From contig NZ_JAGGKI010000004.1 of NCBI RefSeq assembly GCF_017873605.1, positions 310,001 through 374,000 of the forward strand: DNA of 64,000 bases, written 5' to 3'. A program made the translations under genes and the position numbers. This stretch comes from Paenibacillus lactis. GTDB lineage: Bacteria; Bacillota; Bacilli; Paenibacillales; Paenibacillaceae. Position 1 is the stretch's first letter. Every line of letters starts with the position of its first letter. Shown in pieces: positions 56,986-64,000 of the stretch. The notes below the pieces were generated by a model. The model searched no databases. It was not told where the DNA came from and saw nothing but the letters and a program-made list of their open reading frames with translations.

Positions 56986-58980
56986 TTAGATCGCCTCCTG
57001 CATGTTTTGGGTTACGACGCGTAGCTTCTTATCCTTCTCGGATACGACCAAACGGATCAGCTGCGCCTCGGTGTCGATCAACTGCGTAACCGATTCAGCG
57101 TTGTCAATGAAGATTGGTGCGATAAAACCATAGTGTTCGCTGAGGGTATTGATAATGTCCAGACCGACATTGATCTGAGCGGCATTGTTAAGGCCACCGT
57201 CATACGGAACGCCGTTATAAAGCGTCTTGCAGACATCGTTCAGGCCTCCATTGAGTTGTTCTTCAAACAGCCGGAACCGGGCGTATTTGAATTTGCTGTT
57301 AATTTTGGACTCGAGTGCGGAAACCTTGGTCCGCGTAAACTCCTCCGTCAAGTAGAGCTCATGCTGCAGCCGCTCGTATTCGGCAGCCAGTTTGCGCTCC
57401 TGTTCGGTCAATTCGGCGATTCGTTTTTCAATCGCAGCTGCTGCAGCAATTTTCAACTTATCCGATTCGAGCTCGCTGACTTGATCCCTTAGCAATCTGA
57501 TTTCGGCTTGAACCTTGCTTGCAGCATCGGATGCTGAGGACCGAAGCTGCTCAATTTCAGAGCGTACAATCTCGGCTTCCTTTTGTTTGGCTTGATACTC
57601 TCGATCGTCGGCCGGATCGGAAATGGCTGCCTGCAGGTCGCCTAGCTTTGCTTCAGCTGCGGATACTTCTTCTTGCTTCACCGTCAGTTTGGTCTCTAGA
57701 ACGGACAAACTCTCTTCTAGATCAAACATGCAATGTTTGAGCTTTCTGACTTCTTCTGCAGTGGCCTTACCTTCGGCAGAGATACGTTCAAGCCGCTGGG
57801 ATTTGGAAACGTTGAAGTCAGCCAGTGCCTTGTCCTTCGCAGCATGTACTTGATCAGCAGGGAGAGCTTGTCCGCATGTCGGGCAATTATCGTCATGCTG
57901 ATGTTCATGGGCGGGGAACTCCAACCCGTTAGCAGCATGCCATTCCTCCCGCAGCCGTTCCGCTTGGCTCTCAGCTCTTGCGATTTGCCGCTTGTACTGT
58001 TCAATCTCACGCTGCCCGGCAGAAATTCGCGCTTGCAACTCGGATGCTTCGCCGCGCAGTTGCATCAATCGTTCTCTTTGCTCGTTCACGGCTTGCAAGC
58101 CATCTGCTTGGACTCTGTGTTTGATGTCCGTCAGTTCAGCGTTGATCTCGCGTAGAAGAATCTCCTTGGCCGACAGCTCGCCCCCGGACTGGATACGCTG
58201 CAGCTCCGCGGTCTTAGCGTCTATCCTGCCGCGCAAGGTGTCGATGTCTTCCTGTAGCAGTTCAGCGTCCAAATCGGAGACATCCGGCATGTCACGGTAT
58301 TTCTCGTCGATCCTTGTCGGGATCTCTTTTATTTCCTTATTGATCTCCGCAAGCGATGATTTAATCAACTGCTTGTGCTTTTCAACGGATCGCTCCTCCA
58401 AGATCGCTGCCAGTGGAGTTAGCTCCTTGTTGCTGGCGATAATCTCCGCATCGGTCATATCTCCGCATACCTCTAGCAGTACTTTTCGGCGGGCCTCCGG
58501 CTTCAGCACCTCGTTAAAATAAGAAGGGCTGGTGAGAAGCTTGAAAACATCCTCGCTGATCAATGCATCAACTTCGGCCCTGTACTCTTTTTCCTTAACA
58601 GGAACCCCGTCGACGAAATAATTGGTTGTATGGCCGTCGAATACAGATGTGGCTGATCCCCGTTTCTGTGTCCATTTTTCACTGAACACTCTCCGGAATG
58701 TTCGGCGTCGCTGGTTAACCAGAAGGACTCCCTCAACTTCATGATCAAGGCCATGCCGTACAACTTTGCCGGCCTTGTCCAGCTCTTTTATTTCAAACTT
58801 CTGTTCGGACCGATTGGCACTATCCTTTCCGAACAAAAGCCAAGTGAAGCCATCAAACAATGTCGTTTTGCCAGTTGCATTATCACCAAAGGCATCCACA
58901 TTCCCGCCGTTGGCGTCGAGAACGAATTCACGGAATCCCTTAAAATTACGGAACGTCAGGCGCTCCAGGACAATCTTCAT
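56986..58980 (-). CDS. SMC/Rad50-like AAA ATPase
   Basis: A 664-residue protein with an N-terminal Walker A (GDNATGKTTLFDGF), two long coiled-coil arms, a zinc hook (HDDNCPTCGQALP) at the turn and C-terminal GLNNAAQINVGLDII, with IFIDNAES as Walker B. Such ATPases act with a nuclease in phage recombination (gp46-like); no separate Mre11-like nuclease is adjacent, but the MBL protein nearby might serve. ATG at 58980 overlaps the previous stop. Confidence 0.88.
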   Translation of the reverse strand: MKIVLERLTFRNFKGFREFVLDANGGNVDAFGDNATGKTTLFDGFTWLLFGKDSANRSEQKFEIKELDKAGKVVRHGLDHEVEGVLLVNQRRRTFRRVFSEKWTQKRGSATSVFDGHTTNYFVDGVPVKEKEYRAEVDALISEDVFKLLTSPSYFNEVLKPEARRKVLLEVCGDMTDAEIIASNKELTPLAAILEERSVEKHKQLIKSSLAEINKEIKEIPTRIDEKYRDMPDVSDLDAELLQEDIDTLRGRIDAKTAELQRIQSGGELSAKEILLREINAELTDIKHRVQADGLQAVNEQRERLMQLRGEASELQARISAGQREIEQYKRQIARAESQAERLREEWHAANGLEFPAHEHQHDDNCPTCGQALPADQVHAAKDKALADFNVSKSQRLERISAEGKATAEEVRKLKHCMFDLEESLSVLETKLTVKQEEVSAAEAKLGDLQAAISDPADDREYQAKQKEAEIVRSEIEQLRSSASDAASKVQAEIRLLRDQVSELESDKLKIAAAAAIEKRIAELTEQERKLAAEYERLQHELYLTEEFTRTKVSALESKINSKFKYARFRLFEEQLNGGLNDVCKTLYNGVPYDGGLNNAAQINVGLDIINTLSEHYGFIAPIFIDNAESVTQLIDTEAQLIRLVVSEKDKKLRVVTQNMQEAI

Positions 58981-59237
58981 CAAGCGATTTCCTCCTTAAC
59001 GGAATACTCGAGACCGACGTCTTGGACCGTTGGCTCGGGCTTCTCCGGATATTTCATATTTTCGAAATGCTGGCGGATCGCATATTCGATCTCAGCCAAC
59101 TGCTCATCGTTACAATGAATCTCTACTGTGCCACTTTTAGCACGAACCGACAGGATCGTCGGCGTATACATTCTCTGGGGCTGCACCACGGTTTCTATGC
59201 GTTCGCCAGTAATATCAAGCGACATCGCTGCTCCCAT
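58980..59237 (-). CDS. Hypothetical phage protein
   Basis: An 85-residue protein with a beta-rich start (YTPTILSVRAKSGTVEIHCN) and an acidic end. GGGAG lies upstream of the ATG at 59237. Translationally coupled to the SMC-like gene, so a recombination accessory is plausible. Confidence 0.55.
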   Translation of the reverse strand: MGAAMSLDITGERIETVVQPQRMYTPTILSVRAKSGTVEIHCNDEQLAEIEYAIRQHFENMKYPEKPEPTVQDVGLEYSVKEEIA

Positions 59238-59263
59238 GTTAGATCACTCCCTCTTGTGTGATT

Positions 59264-59289
59264 TGCCCCCATCTGGTATAGTGGGGGCA
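59264..59289. repeat. GC-rich inverted repeat between early genes
   Basis: TGCCCCCA (59264-59271) pairs exactly with TGGGGGCA (59282-59289). There is no T-run on the minus strand; a transcription attenuator or RNA stability hairpin is possible. Confidence 0.5.
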
Positions 59290-59295
59290 TCAAAA

Positions 59296-59571
59296 TTAAA
59301 TTTTGGCACCAGATATGACCCGTTGCTGCGGGTCATTTTCTGTTTGGTCGTGTTCAGCAATCGTCTGCCATTCCACGATCACCGGGCAGTTTTCGATGCT
59401 GGCAATCAGGGCATCATTTTCGTCGAGCACATGAAATTCGGAGAAAATCCCGTTGTCGTGCTCATAACCGACCTGCTTAATCTCGATGACCTCCCGGCCG
59501 TTTACCTCAGTTCCGACTTCAAAGATCCGAGTCGGATTACTGACCACGGTTAGCTTTTGGATAATCTGCAT
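59296..59571 (-). CDS. Hypothetical phage protein
   Basis: A 91-residue beta-rich protein (IIQKLTVVSNPTRIFEVGTE, EFHVLDENDALIASIENCPV). No family recognised. It overlaps the upstream stop by one base. Confidence 0.55.
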   Translation of the reverse strand: MQIIQKLTVVSNPTRIFEVGTEVNGREVIEIKQVGYEHDNGIFSEFHVLDENDALIASIENCPVIVEWQTIAEHDQTENDPQQRVISGAKI

Positions 59572-59876
59572 TAATGATTTGCCCTCCTTTCCTTGGCCTT
59601 GATCCTTTCGGCTTGTTCGGTTATTACCAAATCAGGCTCGAAACTTTCTTGATTGAGATAAACGGTTTTGATGATCGTTCCTTTGAAGTAGATGTCGCCT
59701 CGGATAAAAACACCAGATGGCCACATGTCCTCTAAACATACCTCTACGAAAAAAATCCCGCGTGAAACGAAGTAACCTCGGCCGTTCTCCAGTTCCACCA
59801 TTCCCGTTGCCGATCCAACAAGTTTCTTCAGAGCCCGTTCGGCGTGGCTCTTCGGCAATTTAGGTAATTTAGCCAT
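59571..59876 (-). CDS. Hypothetical phage protein
   Basis: A 101-residue protein: basic helical start (KLPKLPKSHAERALKKLVGS), then a beta-rich core (GYFVSRGIFFVEVCLEDMWP). Family unknown. A 109-base gap upstream of it holds no supported gene. Confidence 0.55.
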   Translation of the reverse strand: MAKLPKLPKSHAERALKKLVGSATGMVELENGRGYFVSRGIFFVEVCLEDMWPSGVFIRGDIYFKGTIIKTVYLNQESFEPDLVITEQAERIKAKERRANH

Positions 59877-59985
59877 TCCATCTCTCCTTTCCTATATATT
59901 TGATGCGTTCAGCCGCATCTCTCGACGCCAGACAGGAGTAAGGTTATGATACTGTCCGACGCCGGGAGACAGGGCCGAAGCTCTG

Positions 59986-60234
59986 TCATCTGTACCAAAG
60001 TGTAGATTCGATTTGTCCCAACGCTTCAGCCATCTCGGGTACAGGTAATGTTTTCAACAGGGACGCTGCATTGCTCCAATTCAGATAGGCTTCTTCTCGC
60101 TGTTTCTGGAGCTCGTTCAATCGTTGAAGATTGTCCGGATCCTCCTGGATGAATTTTGCGATGGAATCAGTGCTGGCCCGAAGTGCCAGTGTCGAGGATA
60201 TATACGCTGCTGCAGGTGATACGGGGGCCGTCAT
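59986..60234 (-). CDS. Hypothetical phage protein
   Basis: An 82-residue helical protein (STLALRASTDSIAKFIQEDP, LNELQKQREEAYLNWSNAAS). It overlaps the upstream gene by 4 bases. Function unknown. Confidence 0.55.
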   Translation of the reverse strand: MTAPVSPAAAYISSTLALRASTDSIAKFIQEDPDNLQRLNELQKQREEAYLNWSNAASLLKTLPVPEMAEALGQIESTLWYR

Positions 60235-60509
60235 AGCTCAACCCCCTTGCGCTTCTGACGTTCAACTATTAAAATAGACGACAAGAGACTCTTAAGACGT
60301 GCTCTCAACCGAGACTGCCCTGCCCGGCGGTCTTTTTTCATTTTCATTTCTTTTTCAGCGAATCTAATCATGTTGTTCAGATAGTCGATTCCATTTACAA
60401 GTTTGTTGGAATCGATCATCTTATCCGGATTGCGAACGATGATCTGCAGGTTATGTTCCGCGTTTCTTCCAGCTTGCAGAGCTTGCTTTACCAAAGTTTC
60501 TCTCAACAA
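60231..60509 (-). CDS. Hypothetical phage protein
   Basis: A 92-residue basic helical protein (LRETLVKQALQAGRNAEHNL, IRFAEKEMKMKKDRRAGQSR). No family recognised; the basic C-terminal half could bind nucleic acid. Part of the leftward early operon. Confidence 0.55.
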   Translation of the reverse strand: MLRETLVKQALQAGRNAEHNLQIIVRNPDKMIDSNKLVNGIDYLNNMIRFAEKEMKMKKDRRAGQSRLRARLKSLLSSILIVERQKRKGVEL

Positions 60510-60518
60510 GTTAAACCC

Positions 60519-61034
60519 TCATTTCATATATTTTTTGGCTTTCAAGGTAGAGCGGTGCTCTTTCCAGGTGGCCAACCACGAGAATGAATACTCCTTGCAA
60601 AGCACCGCTGCCAGATGGGTCAGCGCGGTGATCGCCTCGACCGTCTCCATAAGCAGCCGCTTAATCTGCTGACGTTCCGACTCGTCGATCTGCTCATTGG
60701 TCTTGCTGATTGGGGCTTGTCCGGATGCAGCGAGCACTTCCTTGATTTCCTCGATGCTCTTGATCAGAACGCTTGCTCTATGTAGATCCACATTGTTGAG
60801 CCAGGGGGCAAAGGCACCGCCAGTAACCTCCCCAGCTGCCGCAATGTAGAGTTGGCCGTCATCGTAATGTTTGACTGTTGATGCCATTACTTCATTAGAA
60901 GGCTTCCTGGTCCCCTTTATGACTTTGCCGATCAGGGAAGCATCTACGTGAGCTGCCGCGCCGGCCGCCCCCCGTGTCTCCCCTTTTCGTTTCAGCACTT
61001 CTTCGAGTGCTGATCCAAACTGTCCGATTGCCAT
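60519..61034 (-). CDS. Phage regulator-like protein with N-terminal helix-turn-helix
   Basis: A 171-residue protein. The N-terminus (IGQFGSALEEVLKRKGETRG, then ASLIGKVIKGTRKPSNEVM) fits a Cro/C1-type helix-turn-helix; the rest is helical. This type is common in Firmicutes phage early operons. Role unknown. Confidence 0.65.
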   Translation of the reverse strand: MAIGQFGSALEEVLKRKGETRGAAGAAAHVDASLIGKVIKGTRKPSNEVMASTVKHYDDGQLYIAAAGEVTGGAFAPWLNNVDLHRASVLIKSIEEIKEVLAASGQAPISKTNEQIDESERQQIKRLLMETVEAITALTHLAAVLCKEYSFSWLATWKEHRSTLKAKKYMK

Positions 61035-61126
61035 CGTTTAATCATTCTCCTTTGTCCGATTTAATGGGAGATGACGGACAAGGATTTGATGTATTATGAA
61101 GTTGTGAGCAAAACCTTCCCCTCTCG

Positions 61127-61405
61127 TCATCCCCTTCGCCGCTGGCAGCTGGTACCGCTCCGGCGGCTTTCTTCTATCCTCTTCAGACTATCCGACGCCT
61201 CTTTCAAAACTCTTTTTCTTTCAAGCTTTGAGAGGCTCTCCGGGTTTACTGCATAATGCGGAAGCGACATATCCAATGCGATCTCAACATCTATGTTCTT
61301 GAGTAAGCTTCTAGTTACGGTTGCTGATACACAGGCGGTTCTGGAAGTTTGGCGTATCCAGCGAAAGCGCACTAGGCAACACCACCATTGCGTTTTTTCT
61401 TCCAC
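61127..61405 (-). CDS. Small phage protein
   Basis: About 60 C-terminal residues (KNIDVEIALDMSLPHYAVNP, ESLSKLERKRVLKEASDSLK) look clearly protein-like and helical. The start is uncertain: a GTG at 61405 overlaps the upstream gene by 34 bases and gives 92 residues, with another GTG at 61372. Family unknown. Confidence 0.5.
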   Translation of the reverse strand: MEEKTQWWCCLVRFRWIRQTSRTACVSATVTRSLLKNIDVEIALDMSLPHYAVNPESLSKLERKRVLKEASDSLKRIEESRRSGTSCQRRRG

Positions 61406-61686
61406 TGCTCGCCAGCATTTTGATTAACCCAAGAGGTGTGCTCGTCTATCCACTTCAATAGAAGACCTGTAGGGATTCGAGGGTGCCCGAATTCCCTGTT
61501 TACCGGAAAATCCGGTCTGTTGAATAGCTCTGCTGTCTTGGATTCGCCAATTCCCAACAGTTCCATAAACTGCGTTCTGGTTAAAACCGGCGGCAGCTCG
61601 CGGGTTAAATGTCCTTTCACTGCATCGGCGACAGCTTCTCGGATCATTTTTTGAAGATCCTCAACTTCAATAACAACAACTGCCAT
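61372..61686 (-). CDS. Excisionase/MerR-like DNA-binding protein
   Basis: A 104-residue protein: helical start (VEDLQKMIREAVADAVKGHL), then LTRTQFMELLGIGESKTAEL and a wing (NREFGHPRIPTGLLLKWIDE) as in excisionase-type winged helix-turn-helix proteins. It may steer integrase direction or act as regulator. No integrase is in the window to support the first option. Confidence 0.65.
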   Translation of the reverse strand: MAVVVIEVEDLQKMIREAVADAVKGHLTRELPPVLTRTQFMELLGIGESKTAELFNRPDFPVNREFGHPRIPTGLLLKWIDEHTSWVNQNAGEQWKKKRNGGVA

Positions 61687-61702
61687 GTTCTCTCCTCCCT
61701 AT

Positions 61703-61846
61703 TTAAAATTTCACAAGTACATAGCGCGTCTTACTCTGATCAGGCCACATGCTGTGCAATGTCCATCCTTCGGACAACAATTCATTTACTTTCGCATAAT
61801 CAAATGTTTCCTTGACTGCTGTTGCTTCGGAAAGTTGGTGTTCCAT
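61703..61846 (-). CDS. Small hypothetical phage protein
   Basis: A 47-residue protein (EHQLSEATAVKETFDYAKVN, ELLSEGWTLHSMWPDQSKTR, then YVLVKF). The FDYAKVNELLSEGW pattern is seen in short proteins of the DUF1737 look. AAGGAGG site; coupled to the Cro-like gene (TGATG). Confidence 0.65.
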   Translation of the reverse strand: MEHQLSEATAVKETFDYAKVNELLSEGWTLHSMWPDQSKTRYVLVKF

Positions 61847-62100
61847 CACCCAACCTCCTTCCGGATGTGATTTTCGGCATTATTGTTTATTGGTAACATT
61901 TCGTTGCTTTCCTGTTCAAAAAAAAGAGTCCAATTGAAATCTAGAGCCTTTCCTATCGATTGAGCAGCACGGACGCTTGGATTTCTTTGACCACTTTCAA
62001 TCATCCCGTAATATTGACGCGTGATACCAGCTTCCTCTGCTACTTCTTCTTGGCTCTTATTTTTAGTTTCGCGAATGGTAGCCAACCATGTCCTGATCAT
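61846..62100 (-). CDS. Cro-like helix-turn-helix regulator
   Basis: An 84-residue XRE-family protein (LATIRETKNKSQEEVAEEAG, ITRQYYGMIESGQRNPSVRA). First gene of the leftward early operon, directly under the strong promoter at 62143-62170 and opposite to the repressor gene, so it probably acts as Cro. Confidence 0.85.
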   Translation of the reverse strand: MIRTWLATIRETKNKSQEEVAEEAGITRQYYGMIESGQRNPSVRAAQSIGKALDFNWTLFFEQESNEMLPINNNAENHIRKEVG

Positions 62101-62116
62101 CTAATCACCCCCATAT

Positions 62117-62220
62117 GCAATTTTTTGTTGCCTTTGATCTTAATTATACGCAACTAATAGTTACTGTCAATACTAAAATGCAACTTTTTGTTACACATAT
62201 TTTTAGAAACAATTTGTTGC
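62117..62220. promoter_or_regulatory. Four 15-bp operators of the lysogeny switch
   Basis: Sites at 62117-62131, 62150-62164, 62180-62194 and 62206-62220 share the dyad G-C-A-A-C/T, five bases, G-T-T-G/A-C (one deviation in the last). Centres are 33, 30 and 26 bases apart. The second lies exactly in the spacer of the leftward promoter; the last adjoins the rightward -10. They fit the binding sites of the two helix-turn-helix proteins on either side. Confidence 0.8.
62143..62170 (-). promoter_or_regulatory. Leftward early promoter
   Basis: On the minus strand perfect TTGACA (62165-62170), a 16-base spacer and perfect TATAAT (62143-62148). It should drive the Cro-like gene and the whole early operon and be shut off by repressor at the operator within the spacer. 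Confidence 0.85.
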
Positions 62221-62222
62221 GT

Positions 62223-62228
62223 TATAAT
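62223..62228 (+). promoter_or_regulatory. -10 box of the rightward repressor promoter
   Basis: TATAAT at 62223-62228, 32 bases before the repressor TTG start; the -35 region (TTTTTA near 62200) is weak. An operator lies directly upstream, allowing autoregulation. Confidence 0.5.
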
Positions 62229-62259
62229 TATGTATATATTTCAAAAGGAGGCAACCGTA

Positions 62260-62661
62260 TTGCTCGCACAGCGATTGTATTACTTACGGCAACAAAAAAA
62301 GAAAACGCAGGCTGAATTAGCGAGCTTATTAGGTATAACTCGACAAGCATACGGATATTACGAGAAGGGCGAAAGAGAGCCAGATACTGAATCATTGAAT
62401 TTGTTGGCAGATTATTTTGAAGTATCTGTTGATTACCTTTTAGGCCGGACGGACAACCCCCGTCCAACAGATTATGGAGATGATATTGATCCTAAGGAAC
62501 TCGCCGAATTTGAAGCGTTCATCAATAACCCAAATCACGGTATTTTTTTCAGGGACTATTTGAGTGCTCCCGAGGAAAGAAAAAAAGAGTTGTTGCAGTT
62601 CTGGAGGTTCATTAAAGAAGCAGAAAAGGACCGGAAACCCGGTGATCGACAGGGTGAATAG
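62260..62661 (+). CDS. Phage repressor, ImmR-like helix-turn-helix
   Basis: A 133-residue XRE repressor: YYLRQQKKKTQAELASLLGI, TRQAYGYYEKGEREPDTESL, then SVDYLLGRTDNPR. The helix-turn-helix is in residues 1-65 and a helical C-terminus follows, with no LexA-type protease domain, as in ICEBs1 ImmR. TTG start at 62260 with AAAAGGAGG 8 bases upstream; the open frame reaches 62188 but runs through the promoter. An ImmA-like protease is coded downstream. Confidence 0.88.
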   Translation: MLAQRLYYLRQQKKKTQAELASLLGITRQAYGYYEKGEREPDTESLNLLADYFEVSVDYLLGRTDNPRPTDYGDDIDPKELAEFEAFINNPNHGIFFRDYLSAPEERKKELLQFWRFIKEAEKDRKPGDRQGE

Positions 62662-62703
62662 AGCAAGTACCTCAGCCGATGGGGAATGAACCAAGTGGAA
62701 TAA

Positions 62704-63273
62704 ATGAAGAAAGTTATTTCAGTAATCATTTTTACAGTGCTAATACTTGTTGGTTGTGGTCCTTCGATAGAAAAACAAACGGCTGATTTGAACTCGAAGG
62801 CAAATGACGATTACTACAAGGGATACCTGAAAGAAGCGATAATTTCCTATGAAGAGTCACTTAGATTGAAAGAAGATCCCGAGATTAGTGAAAAACTCTC
62901 GCTTATCAAAGCCGAACACGAGGCTGTACTTGATGTTAGAAGGCGTTTTGAAATGCTTGATGGCTATAGAATAACGCTGAATACTTCGACAACTATTGAA
63001 GAACTGAAAGAGACTATTGAAAACATCGAACAAGTTCTTGATTATATTCCTCGTATTAGTTCGCCAGAAGGAACGCCTATTTATGGATATCTAAGCGAAC
63101 TTCCATCTAACTATGGTTACACTACCATCAAGTATGAAGCTTCTTTGTTATCTGCTGCTACAAATGGAATTATTATAGACAGTAAAAAACAAAGAAGCGC
63201 GGAAAGTCTCTCGTCATCGATTGAATCGTTTTTAAAGAATAATAACCAGTTTCCTAGTTTCTATAAAGAATAA
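62704..63273 (+). CDS. Predicted lipoprotein with TPR-like region, inserted in the immunity region
   Basis: A 189-residue protein with a lipoprotein signal (MKKVISVIIFTVLILVGCG, lipobox LVGC), then a helical TPR-like stretch (LNSKANDDYYKGYLKEAIIS, YEESLRLKEDPEISEKLSL). It is in the same direction as the repressor, 42 bases after it, and is thus made in lysogens. Surface lipoproteins next to repressors often block infection by related phages; that role is inference. Confidence 0.75.
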   Translation: MKKVISVIIFTVLILVGCGPSIEKQTADLNSKANDDYYKGYLKEAIISYEESLRLKEDPEISEKLSLIKAEHEAVLDVRRRFEMLDGYRITLNTSTTIEELKETIENIEQVLDYIPRISSPEGTPIYGYLSELPSNYGYTTIKYEASLLSAATNGIIIDSKKQRSAESLSSSIESFLKNNNQFPSFYKE

Positions 63274-63332
63274 ATTCCAAATGAAATAAACAACGCAGCA
63301 AATTGGATAAAAAGCTGCTATCTAAATATTTT

Positions 63333-63358
63333 AAGCCAGCAATGGCTTTTCTTTTTAA
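63333..63358 (+). terminator. Terminator after the lipoprotein gene
   Basis: Stem AAGCCA/TGGCTT (63333-63338 and 63343-63348) followed by TTCTTTTT. Confidence 0.75.
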
Positions 63359-63400
63359 ATAATTAACGAACATACATTCTTATATAGGAGGAGTTTCCCT

Positions 63401-63562
63401 ATGATCAGAATTGGAGTTTTTTCTGGATCTGGGCGCCTTTCAAAACTCGAGCCTGTGATCATTAAAGGAACGGCAAGCACCTTTGATTCCCTTAATACCA
63501 ATCGTCTCGCCATTCTTGAAGACAAACCTGCGACCAACAAAAGAGAAGAACAATCATCCTAA
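63401..63562 (+). CDS. Small hypothetical protein
   Basis: A 53-residue protein (MIRIGVFSGSGRLSKLEPVI, then ASTFDSLNTNRLAILEDKPA) behind a strong AGGAGGAG site. It lies between two terminators and has the same 13-base upstream element as the next gene. Family unknown. Confidence 0.55.
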   Translation: MIRIGVFSGSGRLSKLEPVIIKGTASTFDSLNTNRLAILEDKPATNKREEQSS

Positions 63563-63575
63563 ATCATTACTTTTT

Positions 63576-63595
63576 AGCCGGAAACGGCTTTTATA
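63576..63595 (+). terminator. Terminator before the ImmA-like gene
   Basis: Stem AGCCG/CGGCT (63576-63580 and 63585-63589) with a GAAA loop, followed by TTTATATTT. Confidence 0.7.
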
Positions 63596-63641
63596 TTTAC
63601 GGTTATTTCGAACATACATTCCTGTAATCGGAGGTTGCAAC

Positions 63642-64000
63642 ATGTTTAGATTTTACAAACTAACCCCTCTAGAACAATTTGTCGAAGACTTATACTTGAC
63701 ACACGGAATTCTCTCTCCAAAGCAATTGAATATTGGGGAAGTAGCGCGATGTTTAAATGTTTGGATATATTACAAACCAATCACAAGTAGAGGTCTCGAA
63801 CTTACTCCTGGTATGTATACAGTAAATATCGATAGTCGTCTTGCTTCTGCCGAACAATGGCTAGATTTTCTTCATGAGCTCGGCCACCTTCTTCGACATT
63901 CAGGAAATCAAACGATATTGCCTAAACTTTTTACTCAAGCGCAGGAAGCAGATGCAGAGAATTTCGTTCTATACGCCGCCATGCCGTTTTCAATGATTAA
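63642..64000 (+). CDS. ImmA/IrrE-family metallopeptidase (partial)
   Basis: The first 119 residues are visible: start MFRFYKLTPLEQFVEDLYLT, then the zinc motif FLHELGHLLRHSG, and EADAENFVLYAAMP, the third-ligand helix of the ImmA family. In ICEBs1, ImmA cuts the repressor ImmR to start induction. Its own ribosome site CGGAGG and a separating terminator suggest separate expression from the repressor. The gene runs off the right edge. Confidence 0.9.
   Translation, partial: MFRFYKLTPLEQFVEDLYLTHGILSPKQLNIGEVARCLNVWIYYKPITSRGLELTPGMYTVNIDSRLASAEQWLDFLHELGHLLRHSGNQTILPKLFTQAQEADAENFVLYAAMPFSMI

Noticed and set aside
58980..59237. Mre11-like nuclease partner of the SMC-like ATPase
   Set aside because: Only 85 residues and no phosphoesterase motif.
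59877..59985. A 50-codon minus frame ending QYHNLTPVWRREMRLNASNI
   Set aside because: It looks partly protein-like but has no start codon after the preceding stop, so it was not called.

Overview
The window looks like part of an endospore-forming Firmicute chromosome, most likely Paenibacillus or a close relative. This rests on the gene order fur, yqzK, xerD, purine nucleoside phosphorylase, dacF, spoIIAA-spoIIAB-sigF, spoVAA-spoVAB-spoVAF, lysA, which is the known arrangement in spore formers, here without the phosphopentomutase gene and without spoVAC/D/E. The phage endolysin also carries an SLH-like tail, and one prophage gene has a copper-amine-oxidase-like stalk domain; both are common in Paenibacillus. 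The species call is inference. LAYOUT. Positions 1 to about 9.1 kb are host chromosome, all on the minus strand: sporulation sigma factor control, spore germination/DPA channel proteins, cell wall carboxypeptidase, nucleoside salvage, chromosome dimer resolution and iron regulation. About 9.1 to 9.7 kb has no convincing gene and probably lies near the left prophage boundary; no attachment site or integrase could be identified, and the right end lies outside the window. From about 9.7 kb to the end (64 kb) there is one large prophage of a tailed, siphovirus-type phage (SPP1/PBSX-like head genes), read almost entirely on the minus strand, so its early genes are on the right and its late genes on the left. 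Right to left it contains: an immunity region (ImmA-like protease, small helix-turn-helix repressor, an inserted lipoprotein gene, four 15-bp operators and a strong leftward promoter at 62.1-62.2 kb); an early operon of small genes; a recombination block (SMC/Rad50-like ATPase, RecT, MBL-fold hydrolase); a replication block (initiator with an iteron origin inside it, G39P-like loader, DnaB helicase); RuvC-like resolvase, DNA-binding repeat proteins, cytosine methyltransferase with a GNAT-like partner, dUTPase, YopX and an ArpU-type late regulator (43-54 kb); three membrane-anchored accessory genes (40.2-42.2 kb); terminase, portal, minor capsid fused to a zincin, scaffold, capsid and connectors (30-40 kb); tail genes with a programmed frameshift and a tape measure with internal repeats (16.5-30 kb); lysis genes (14.2-15.7 kb); and an accessory left end (9.7-14 kb) with an ATP-dependent DNA ligase broken at its C-terminus by a 22-bp tandem duplication, an uncharacterised three-gene cassette and an SOS-type promoter driving two small regulators. 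HOW IT WORKS TOGETHER. The repressor and ImmA form an ImmR/ImmA-like switch acting on the operators. Lifting repression fires the leftward promoter, which should transcribe recombination and replication genes; the ArpU-like protein then probably activates packaging, structural and lysis genes. Accessory genes with their own terminators interrupt the late region and the immunity region and are the best places to look for unknown functions. The strongest candidates are the capsid-zincin fusion with its small downstream gene (34.3-36.4 kb), the three-gene cassette (10.5-12.4 kb), the methyltransferase/GNAT-like pair (45.4-47.7 kb) and the DNA-level iterons in the initiator (54.0-54.2 kb).
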